Shown piece after piece: positions 1 to 5,547 of a stretch of DNA of 6,269 nucleotides. The DNA is taken from contig CALZMV010000080.1 in assembly GCA_945788655.1 (NCBI GenBank), positions 1-6,269 of the forward strand. Direction: 5' to 3'. Origin of the DNA: an uncultured Clostridia bacterium (lineage in GTDB: Bacteria > Bacillota > Clostridia > Peptostreptococcales > Anaerovoracaceae). Position 1 is the first letter of the stretch, and each line of letters opens with the position of its first letter. The notes under the pieces were generated by a model, which saw nothing but the letters and a program-made list of their open reading frames with translations, ran no database searches and had not been told where the DNA came from. The position numbers were made by a program, and so were the translations under genes.

Positions 1-563
1 AAAGCACCATCCTCTAATGCATCTTTCAGATATTTTTTCATAGAATTCATCTGTTCGTCAGACGGTTTCTCAGGGCTAAAACCCATGGCTGCAATTCTGA
101 TAGTTCCGTGTCCTACCAGAGTTCCAACATTAACGCTTGGCTTGGCAGCTTCAACACATGAGAAATACTCTCTCAAAGATTCCCAGCTAAAGGGCTTGTC
201 CCCAAAGCTTTCGCGCAGATAGTATCTGTGATCTGATTCAAAAGCGGGATTAAAGGGAGCAGCCGAAATTCCGCAGTTTCCACCAAAATCTGTTGTAATA
301 CCCTGAAGTATTCTGCTGTGTGCCTCAGGTACATCAATTATAGTTGTATCACTGTGCGTGTGAATATCAATAAATCCCGGAGAAAGAATCATTCTCTCCC
401 CATCCAATACTTCTCTGCTCTCTTCTGTTTCCTCCGTAGAAGGCTGCATATTTCTATACACCTTTGCAATGCGTCCTTCGGAGACAGCAATTGCGCCGTT
501 AAATGCAGGCTCTCCTGTTCCGTCTACTATTGTTACGTTCTTTATCATTAAATCATATTTCAT
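1..563 (-). CDS. N-acyl-D-amino-acid deacylase (D-aminoacylase family), N-terminal part, cut by window edge
   Basis: This zinc-dependent amidohydrolase is expected to hydrolyse N-acyl-D-amino acids to a free D-amino acid and a carboxylate in the cytoplasm. The window holds 187 codons without a stop, and the frame runs off the left edge; full-length relatives are about 480-530 residues, so more than half is missing. Visible landmarks are the N-terminal beta-sandwich start (IKNVTIVDGTGEPA, residues 7-20), the metal-binding motif PGFIDIHTHSD at 62-72 (His68, His70), GGNCGIS at 94-100 (Cys97) and LVGHGTIR at 149-156. From memory, the Alcaligenes D-aminoacylase structure uses His67, His69 and Cys96 as metal ligands, nearly the same numbers. 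The ATG at 563-561 is supported by AGGAG at 570-574 with a 6-nt spacer. It is divergent from the serine hydrolase at 884. The family also contains D-glutamate- and D-aspartate-specific deacylases, so the exact substrate is open. Confidence 0.9.
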   Translation of the reverse strand, partial: MKYDLMIKNVTIVDGTGEPAFNGAIAVSEGRIAKVYRNMQPSTEETEESREVLDGERMILSPGFIDIHTHSDTTIIDVPEAHSRILQGITTDFGGNCGISAAPFNPAFESDHRYYLRESFGDKPFSWESLREYFSCVEAAKPSVNVGTLVGHGTIRIAAMGFSPEKPSDEQMNSMKKYLKDALEDGA

Positions 564-605
564 AATTGTCTCCTCAGATTTTTTCTTATAAAATACTACA
601 GTATA

Positions 606-634
606 ATTATATTTATATGCAAAATTACTGCCAA
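606..634 (-). promoter_or_regulatory. Alternative sigma-A-type promoter for the D-aminoacylase gene
   Basis: On the minus strand, TTGGCA (634-629, five of six consensus bases) is followed after exactly 17 bp by a perfect TATAAT (611-606). The start would be near 599 with a leader of about 36 nt. This is a good housekeeping promoter by sequence, but TATAAT-like hexamers are common by chance in DNA this AT-rich. It shares its -35 bases with the sigma-54-like -24 element. The two could be alternatives or could both be used. Confidence 0.5.
617..634 (-). promoter_or_regulatory. Candidate sigma-54 (-24/-12) promoter for the D-aminoacylase gene
   Basis: Read on the minus strand, the sequence is TTGGCAGTAATTTTGCAT. 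Against the sigma-54 consensus TGGCACG-N4-TTGCW it matches TGGCA at -24 and TTGCA at -12. The GG (632-631) and GC (620-619) are offset by exactly 12 bp, as this sigma factor requires. The predicted transcription start is near 608, giving a leader of roughly 45 nt before the ATG at 563. A matching element faces the other way at 801-817. The competing reading is the overlapping sigma-A promoter listed separately. Confidence 0.55.
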
Positions 635-682
635 GAAAAAGCAATAAAAAAATGTAAAAAAACGTTGGTATTTATTAAACAT

Positions 683-695
683 CATTTTCAAAATG
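683..695. repeat. 13-bp palindrome, possible activator-binding site 1
   Basis: CATTTT-C-AAAATG is a perfect odd-centred palindrome, preceded by ATTAAACAT at 674-682. Its centre (689) lies about 57 bp upstream of the left -24 element and about 113 bp upstream of the right one. Both distances suit an enhancer-binding protein of sigma-54. A related element lies at 735-748. The AT-rich background weakens the case. Confidence 0.3.
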
Positions 696-734
696 TCTTA
701 AATAATCGTTTTTATGTGTTTTAATAGGATTAAA

Positions 735-748
735 CATTTTTAAAACTG
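735..748. repeat. Imperfect copy of the palindrome, possible activator-binding site 2
   Basis: CATTTTTAAAACTG resembles CATTTTCAAAATG at 683-695 with one inserted base and a changed centre. It is likewise associated with ATTAAACAT (729-737, here overlapping it). The centres of the two elements are 52 bp apart, close to five helical turns, so a protein bound at each would lie on roughly the same DNA face. Binding is inferred only. Confidence 0.25.
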
Positions 749-800
749 AATTAAAAAAGCTGATACAACTAATAGCTAAGGAGTTACAGTATGTTTTTTT

Positions 801-817
801 TGGTATGAATTTTGCGT
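801..817 (+). promoter_or_regulatory. Candidate sigma-54 (-24/-12) promoter for the serine hydrolase gene
   Basis: TGGTATGAATTTTGCGT matches the sigma-54 layout: TGG-A-G at -24, TTGC at -12, and GG (802-803) to GC (814-815) offset by exactly 12 bp. Mismatches are T for C at two -24 positions and G after TTGC. It shares the spacer and -12 core AATTTTGC with the opposite-facing promoter at 617-634. The predicted start is near 826, leaving a leader of about 58 nt before the ATG at 884. The only sigma-A alternative I see is weak: TTGGTA (800-805), 18 bp, TAATAT (824-829). Confidence 0.5.
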
Positions 818-883
818 TAGTATTAATATATATGAGTGTGCTCCGTGTGCGCATAGAAAAACAAAGGAAAGGGAACTGAAATA

Positions 884-1864
884 ATGAGACTAAACAAAGA
901 AAAAATGATGAACGCTTCTGAAGTTGCAAAGGCTTCTATGAAAAAAAATCTTGTGCCAGGTCTCGCAATGGCATACATTTCAGAAGGTAAGCTGGTACGT
1001 ACAGAAACCGTTGGTATTGCCAATCCTGAAACAGGTTTGGAAGTGACGGAGGCAACACACTTTGAAGCTGCATCCCTGACAAAGCCGGTTTTCGCCAAAA
1101 TTGTTTTAGATTTGGCATCAGATGGTTTAATCGATCTTGACAAACCAATCAGCTCTTATGCAGCAGATATCATGCCCTCTGACGATCCCCGCTGCATGAA
1201 CATAACTGCAAAGCATGTACTGTCCCATGGCACAGGCCTTCCAAACTGGGGTGACGTACCGGTTCCAATAGCTTTTGACCCAGGAACCTCCTTTGGCTAT
1301 TCAGGTAAAGGCTATACTTACCTTCAGGATGCTATAGAGAAAGTAACAGGAAGGAGAATCGACGATCTTATGCAGACTGAAATTTTCAATCCACTAGGAA
1401 TGGATGATGCTGCAATGATCTGGACAGGGCCTCTAAACAGAACTCTCGCACGTACTGTTGATAAGGATGGTAAAATTGAGCCTCCTCGTGATAGATGTCA
1501 GCATTCTGTTGCTAGGGAGCCTAACAGTGCATTTTCACTTCATGTAACAATAAAAGACTATCCTAAATTTGTGGAATCAGTTCTTGCAGATGAGGCTCTA
1601 ATCGATAAAATCTACTCCCATAAGAATCCTGCTGACCATGATGTTGTATGGGGTCTTGGATGGGGAACCTACAAAGATTTAATCTGGCACTGGGGTGACA
1701 ATGGCGGTTTCAAATCGCTTGTGTGTTTCGACCCCGTAACTAAAGACGGCATGTTAATTCATACAAATGGCTTTAACGGATTGAAAGTCTGCTACGATTT
1801 GTTTGAATATGTTGCCGAATATGACTTGTCAGATATAAAAGAAATGATTGCTCACGCAGAATAA
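884..1864 (+). CDS. Serine hydrolase, beta-lactamase/D-aminopeptidase (class C-like) family
   Basis: This 326-residue protein has the penicillin-recognising serine hydrolase fold (Pfam Beta-lactamase, PF00144). The catalytic SxxK is SLTK at 64-67, with Ser64 as nucleophile and Lys67 as general base. The second motif is Tyr139-Ser-Gly, where class C enzymes usually have YxN, inside FGYSGKGYTYLQ. The third box is HWG at 269-271 within WHWGDNGGFK, in place of KTG. LSHGTGLPNW at 113-122 is also typical of the family. There is no signal peptide, so it should act in the cytoplasm, unlike secreted resistance beta-lactamases or wall-remodelling PBPs. Likely activities are esterase, amidase or D-aminopeptidase. 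The ATG at 884 is preceded by an AAAGGAAAGGGAA purine tract with about 9 nt spacing; in-frame ATGs at codons 8 and 9 are possible but less well placed. It is divergent from the D-aminoacylase gene, suggesting a shared pathway. Its role in antibiotic resistance is doubtful. Confidence 0.88.
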   Translation: MRLNKEKMMNASEVAKASMKKNLVPGLAMAYISEGKLVRTETVGIANPETGLEVTEATHFEAASLTKPVFAKIVLDLASDGLIDLDKPISSYAADIMPSDDPRCMNITAKHVLSHGTGLPNWGDVPVPIAFDPGTSFGYSGKGYTYLQDAIEKVTGRRIDDLMQTEIFNPLGMDDAAMIWTGPLNRTLARTVDKDGKIEPPRDRCQHSVAREPNSAFSLHVTIKDYPKFVESVLADEALIDKIYSHKNPADHDVVWGLGWGTYKDLIWHWGDNGGFKSLVCFDPVTKDGMLIHTNGFNGLKVCYDLFEYVAEYDLSDIKEMIAHAE

Positions 1865-1893
1865 ACATACATTTTTCCCTATAATACTCTAAC

Positions 1894-1933
1894 GCTAAAA
1901 GCCCCGGTAATTTGATTTACCGGGGCTTTTAGC
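1894..1933. terminator. Bidirectional intrinsic terminator between convergent genes
   Basis: A perfect 17-bp stem is formed by 1894-1910 (GCTAAAAGCCCCGGTAA) and 1917-1933, with a 6-nt loop TTTGAT. The GC-rich core CCCCGG/CCGGGG is flanked by AAAA and TTTT in the arms, so transcripts from either side end in a hairpin followed by a short U run. CTAAC (1889-1893) can also pair with GTTAG (1936-1940) across a 2-nt bulge. It sits between the stop at 1864 (plus) and the stop at 1967 (minus) and can serve both genes. Confidence 0.9.
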
Positions 1934-1966
1934 TTGTTAGTTAGTAGAGTTATTACAATTCTATTA

Positions 1967-3511
1967 TTAGAATGTCATATCTAAGAATACAGAAGTACCA
2001 TCGGATAATGTCTTGTATCCCTTCAGATCGCTTGTGTATGCAACATAGCTTAATTCTTCTGTAAGTGGAAGAATGTTAACATTTTCATACATCATTGACT
2101 GTAACTGTCCAACCTTCTTAGTTCTTTCAACAGGATCTGCTTCTGCAGCTGTCTGATCAACTAAATCGCGATATGCTGTAGTATCTCCAGGGTTGTTTGT
2201 TCCATCATAGTAGAACAAATCGAATAGAAGCATTGGTTCTGCCCATGCTAAGCATTCAATACCTGAGTCATATTCGTTATCAGAAATCTTTTCGTAGATA
2301 TAGTTCCAGTCAAGAGTTTCAATATTCAGTTTGAATCCAACTGCCTTTAACTGATCAGCCATCTTCTGAATCATATCAGTTGAGCTTTCCCATGAATAGA
2401 ATGTGAATTCTAACTTATTTCCGTTCTTTTCAAGGATTCCGTCTCCATCTGTATCTTTCCAACCGGATTCTGCTAATAATTTCTTAGCCTCATCAGGATT
2501 GTTTGCAAGATTTTCCTTGAACCATTTTTCTGAGTTTTCGTCGTAGCACTGAACCTTATCGATAACCAGTGAATATGCAGGTTTAAGCATTCCGTCGGAT
2601 GTTGCTGCGATAGCTTCTCTGTCAATTGCAAGTGCTAAAGCTTTTCTTACATTGATATCCTGGAAGATACCCTTATCAGTGTTTAGTTCGAAGTAGTCTA
2701 AAGTAGGATATGAAGAATCAACGATTTCAACGCCTTCCATGCCTTCAAGTTCTTTATACATTTCACTTGAAAGACCTCCTAAGAAGTGAACAGTACCATT
2801 CTTGAATTCTTCTGTCTGAGTGAATTCTTCAACGTTAAATCTGATGCTTACGTTTTTGATCTTCATAGCGCCGTGGTTTTCAGCTAATGGGTTGTTGCAT
2901 GTCCAACCTTCATTTGCAACCAGCTTAACTTCTGAACCAGATACATATTCTTCAATTGCATATGGTCCATATGGATGAGAATCCCACATTAATTCTTCAT
3001 CTGTCATTTCATCTAATTCATCTTTGTCGATTACTACAAGGAATCCACTTGTTAAGTAGTATTCTAGTTCTGATCTGTAAGAACTGAAGTGTAATGTAAC
3101 AGTTCTTCCGTCAACATCCATCTTCTCGATGTTACTGTAACCGCTGTTGTATGGGCTTACTTCCTGTCCATGAAGAATTGATGCAACTATGTCTTCAGGT
3201 TCTACTGTTTCTCCTGTTGAATACTTCATTCCTTCAGGAACATCAAAAGTAGCAGTTTTTCCATCCTCGCTTACCTTCCAGTTTGTACATACATAGTCTA
3301 CCATTTTGCCTTGATCAGGGTCCCACTGGAACAGTGGTGCTGCAACCATGCTTGTGAATCCTGAAGTACTGTCTAACTGATAGCAGTCAATGCCGTACCA
3401 CTCGTCATCAATTGCAACAAAAGTATCCTTGTCATCGGAACCTCCGCCACAAGCGGCCATGGTAAATACCATTGCGAAGATTAATCCTAATACTAATAAT
3501 TTCTTTTTCAT
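1967..3511 (-). CDS. Oligopeptide/dipeptide ABC transporter solute-binding lipoprotein (SBP family 5)
   Basis: This 514-residue extracellular lipoprotein would capture peptides and hand them to the OppC-type permease encoded upstream. The N-terminus is a lipoprotein signal: KKK, a hydrophobic stretch (about 5-17) and lipobox MAAC with the lipidated cysteine at 21, then a GGGSDDKD linker. The mature part matches the SBP_bac_5 family: LFQWDPDQGKMVDYVCTNWKV at about 60-80, DGKTATFDVPEGMKYSTGE at 83-101, and the conserved INVRKALALAIDREAI at 286-301. WKDTDGDGILEKNG at 351-364 and NVNILPLTEE at 477-486 follow. Length is normal. AGGAG lies 8 nt before the ATG. It follows oppF by 66 bp and is the last gene before the terminator. 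Family membership is secure; peptide specificity cannot be read, and some members bind nickel or other solutes. Confidence 0.93.
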   Translation of the reverse strand: MKKKLLVLGLIFAMVFTMAACGGGSDDKDTFVAIDDEWYGIDCYQLDSTSGFTSMVAAPLFQWDPDQGKMVDYVCTNWKVSEDGKTATFDVPEGMKYSTGETVEPEDIVASILHGQEVSPYNSGYSNIEKMDVDGRTVTLHFSSYRSELEYYLTSGFLVVIDKDELDEMTDEELMWDSHPYGPYAIEEYVSGSEVKLVANEGWTCNNPLAENHGAMKIKNVSIRFNVEEFTQTEEFKNGTVHFLGGLSSEMYKELEGMEGVEIVDSSYPTLDYFELNTDKGIFQDINVRKALALAIDREAIAATSDGMLKPAYSLVIDKVQCYDENSEKWFKENLANNPDEAKKLLAESGWKDTDGDGILEKNGNKLEFTFYSWESSTDMIQKMADQLKAVGFKLNIETLDWNYIYEKISDNEYDSGIECLAWAEPMLLFDLFYYDGTNNPGDTTAYRDLVDQTAAEADPVERTKKVGQLQSMMYENVNILPLTEELSYVAYTSDLKGYKTLSDGTSVFLDMTF

Positions 3512-3540
3512 CTTCGTTTCTCCTTTTCAAAGATTAATGT

Positions 3541-3576
3541 TTAAGTTAAAACTTATTTTCGAGTTTAGTATCTCGA
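3541..3576 (-). repeat. Two short inverted repeats in the oppF to binding-protein gap
   Basis: The 66-bp gap holds TCGAG (3559-3563) pairing with CTCGA (3572-3576) across 8 nt, and TAAGT (3542-3546) pairing with ACTTA (3551-3555) across 4 nt. Both stems are only 5 bp and lack a U tract, so they are not convincing terminators. They could stabilise or process the downstream mRNA so that the binding protein is made in excess, as is common in such operons. I see no clear separate promoter here. Confidence 0.25.
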
Positions 3577-3577
3577 T

Positions 3578-4558
3578 TTATTCCATATCCAGAGGATGGA
3601 AGCAGGCTACCATGTGGTCTGATGTAACCATTCTATTCTCTGGCATTGTGGAGCTACATTCATCTGTGGCATATGCACATCTGTCACAGAATCTGCACCC
3701 TTCACCTATTTTGATAAGACTTCCCGGGTCTCCTTTCAGGAGTTCTTTTTTTCTGTCGCGCAGCTTAGGGTCAAGCACCGGTGCGGCATCAAGAAGGCCT
3801 TTAGTGTAAGGATGTCTTGCATTGTTTGCAATTTCTTCAGTTGGTCCGAATTCTACGAGACGACCAAGATACATAACTGCAATCTTATCACTTATATACT
3901 TAATTACATTTAAATCATGTGTGATTACCAGATAAGTCAATCCCATTTTTTCCTGAAGATCCAAAAGCAGATTCAGAATCTGAGCCTGAACTGAAATATC
4001 AAGGGCACTTGTCGGTTCATCCAAAATCATAATCTTCGGATTCAGTGCCAAGGCTCTTGCAATGGCTATTCTCTGGAGCTGTCCACCGGATAGCTGATGC
4101 GGATAGCTGTTCAGATAACGTCTGTCCATCTTTACCATATCAAGAACTTCTCCGGCCTTTTTCTTGGCCTCAGCCTTTGTAACTCCATGTATAATCATAG
4201 GCCTCATAATAGATGCCTCTACCGTCTGTCTTGGGTTCAGATTAGAAGCCGGATCCTGGAAAACTACTGCAACCTCGCTGCGAAGTTTTTTAAGTTCCTT
4301 GCCATGCAGTCTGGAAGGATCCTTTCCATTGATTGTCATGCTGCCGCCTGTTTTCGGTGTCAGATTGAGTAACACTCTGGCAAGTGTTGTTTTGCCGCTG
4401 CCGGACTCGCCTACAAGGCCTACAATTTCGCCCTTGTTTATGGTGAAAGAAATATCATCCACTGCCTTTGCATATGTTTTTTTAGTCTTAATCAGACCCT
4501 TTGATATGGTGAAGTACTTCTTCAGTCCATCAAGCTTAATAATTTCTTGCTGTTCCAT
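3578..4558 (-). CDS. oppF: Peptide ABC transporter ATP-binding protein, OppF/DppF type
   Basis: This 326-residue protein is one of the two cytoplasmic ATPases that drive peptide import. All nucleotide-binding motifs are present: Walker A GESGSGKTT (50-58), Q-loop FQDP (Gln101), signature LSGGQ (156-160), Walker B IMILDE (176-181), D-loop SALD, and H-loop THD (His214). The C-terminus is the oligopeptide/dipeptide transporter domain (HPYTKGLLDAAP at 249-260), followed by the cysteine motif GCRFCDRC (Cys288, 291, 294), Cys301 and Cys319. I recall a published Thermoanaerobacter DppD structure with a [4Fe-4S] cluster in the equivalent tail; the same is possible here. Its ATG follows the oppD stop with no intervening base (TAAATG), implying translational coupling. 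The OppF rather than OppD assignment rests on gene order and the preserved aromatic Tyr29 region; a Dpp designation would be equally acceptable. Confidence 0.93.
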   Translation of the reverse strand: MEQQEIIKLDGLKKYFTISKGLIKTKKTYAKAVDDISFTINKGEIVGLVGESGSGKTTLARVLLNLTPKTGGSMTINGKDPSRLHGKELKKLRSEVAVVFQDPASNLNPRQTVEASIMRPMIIHGVTKAEAKKKAGEVLDMVKMDRRYLNSYPHQLSGGQLQRIAIARALALNPKIMILDEPTSALDISVQAQILNLLLDLQEKMGLTYLVITHDLNVIKYISDKIAVMYLGRLVEFGPTEEIANNARHPYTKGLLDAAPVLDPKLRDRKKELLKGDPGSLIKIGEGCRFCDRCAYATDECSSTMPENRMVTSDHMVACFHPLDME

Positions 4559-5533
4559 TTAGAAGTCCTCCTTTCCTATCATATGACAGCGGCAGAAATG
4601 ACTGCCACTTATATTAGTAGCTTCAGGTGTTTCATTAAAGCAGATTTCCTTAGCATAAGGGCATCTGTTTGCAAATCTGCAGCCTGGTTTCTTTTCAGTA
4701 ATACGCGGAACGGTTCCTTCTATTGTCTGAAGTCTTCCGTCTTTCTTTGTTCCGCTTGGCAATGCCTGCATCAAAAGCTTTGTATAAGGATGAACAGGGT
4801 TTTCAAATATTTCGAACACATCGCCTGATTCAACCATTTCACCGGCATACATGATGCCGATTTTATCTGCAATTTCTGCAACAAGTCCGAAATTGTGAGT
4901 AATAAGCATAATTGCTGTATTAAACTGTTCCCTAAGCTGTTTTAGTATCTCAAGTATCTGTGCTTCGATAGTAACATCGAGAGCTGTTGTCGGTTCATCG
5001 GCAATGAGAAGCTCAGGATTACGTGACAGCATCATAGCAATCATTACACGCTGTCTCATACCGCCTGATAGTTCATGAGGGAAGCTTTTTGTACGCTCTT
5101 CTGCGTCAGGCATCTTAACATCCTTAAACAATTTTAAAACTCTGTTCCATGCCTCAGTCTTATCTACCTTATCAAGAAGAATAGCTTCGGCAGTCTGTGA
5201 ACCTACTGTATATACAGGATTCAGGGAATCAAGCGGGTTCTGGAATATCATGCCGATTTCTTTGCCCCTGATTGCTTCCATTTCTTTTTGGCTGCTCTCT
5301 CTAATGTTCTTACCTTTGAAAATAATCTCACCTGTAATAATCTCGTTGCCTCCCGGCAGAAGATTCATAATACTGTGAGCTACAGTGGATTTACCGCAGC
5401 CGGATTCTCCTACTATTGCAAACACTTCACCCTTGTTTATTACACAGTTTATATCGTTTACTGCGGAAAGATATCCATCTTTAACCTTGTAGTCAATGGA
5501 TAAATGATTAAGTCTTAATAATTCCTCACTCAT
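4559..5533 (-). CDS. oppD: Peptide ABC transporter ATP-binding protein, OppD/DppD type
   Basis: This 324-residue protein should pair with OppF as the ATPase heterodimer beneath the permease. Motifs are Walker A GESGCGKST (42-50), Q-loop FQNP (Gln98), signature LSGGM (155-159), Walker B LLIADE (175-180), D-loop TALD, and H-loop His213. The H-loop reads THN rather than the usual THD, a mild departure next to the catalytic histidine. The C-terminal transporter domain (HPYTKLLMQALP, 248-259) is followed by GCRFANRCPYAKEIC, giving Cys285, 291 and 298, then Cys314 and Cys316; this could hold an Fe-S cluster. The ATG lies 14 bp after the oppC stop and is preceded by an unusually G-rich site, AGGGGGGAG, 5 nt upstream. 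The last codons carry the oppF ribosome binding site. Confidence 0.94.
   Translation of the reverse strand: MSEELLRLNHLSIDYKVKDGYLSAVNDINCVINKGEVFAIVGESGCGKSTVAHSIMNLLPGGNEIITGEIIFKGKNIRESSQKEMEAIRGKEIGMIFQNPLDSLNPVYTVGSQTAEAILLDKVDKTEAWNRVLKLFKDVKMPDAEERTKSFPHELSGGMRQRVMIAMMLSRNPELLIADEPTTALDVTIEAQILEILKQLREQFNTAIMLITHNFGLVAEIADKIGIMYAGEMVESGDVFEIFENPVHPYTKLLMQALPSGTKKDGRLQTIEGTVPRITEKKPGCRFANRCPYAKEICFNETPEATNISGSHFCRCHMIGKEDF
4567..4572 (-). promoter_or_regulatory. oppF ribosome binding site inside the oppD coding end
   Basis: On the minus strand a perfect AGGAGG lies 8 nt upstream of the oppF ATG (4558-4556). It is formed by the Lys-Glu-Asp codons at the very end of oppD. Together with the abutting TAA-ATG, it fixes the oppF start and indicates coupled translation and near-equal output of the two ATPases. 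Confidence 0.85.
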
Positions 5534-5547
5534 TGTTTCTCCCCCCT

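Larger units (their letters stand above)
564..883. other. Divergent AT-rich intergenic regulatory region
   Basis: This 320-bp gap separates two genes transcribed away from each other. I find no convincing protein-coding frame in it. It holds two outward-facing promoter candidates with sigma-54-like architecture (617-634 and 801-817), an overlapping sigma-A-like promoter on the left, and two palindrome-like elements near 683-695 and 735-748. Near the right end GTGTGC occurs twice, at 836-841 and 845-850, just downstream of the predicted right-hand transcription start. I assign no role to that repeat. No riboswitch or tRNA-like structure was recognised. Confidence 0.8.

Noticed and set aside
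318..551. 77-codon plus-strand open frame opposite the left-edge gene
   Set aside because: It is antisense to the D-aminoacylase frame, whose HTHSD and GGNCG motifs are unmistakable. The antisense product is cysteine- and serine-rich with no family signal.
778..808. AAGGAG followed by ATG and a 5-codon frame (MFFLV, stop), resembling a leader peptide
   Set aside because: It overlaps the predicted right-hand promoter and lies upstream of the expected transcription start, so it would not be in the mRNA. The poly-T run makes such a mini-frame likely by chance.
675..929. 84-codon open frame on the minus strand in the intergenic region
   Set aside because: It extends into the start of the serine hydrolase gene, has AT-driven composition, lacks a good ribosome binding site and covers the promoter elements. 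I recognise no family resemblance.
1894..1933. Mobile-element terminal repeat or attachment site, because of the long perfect inverted repeat
   Set aside because: The position between convergent stop codons, the GC-rich core, 6-nt loop and A/T flanks fit a bidirectional terminator. No transposase, integrase or target duplication is visible.
3390..3809. 139-codon plus-strand open frame across the oppF to binding-protein gap
   Set aside because: It is antisense to the lipoprotein signal sequence and the OppF C-terminus, both well supported; the frame is a shadow.
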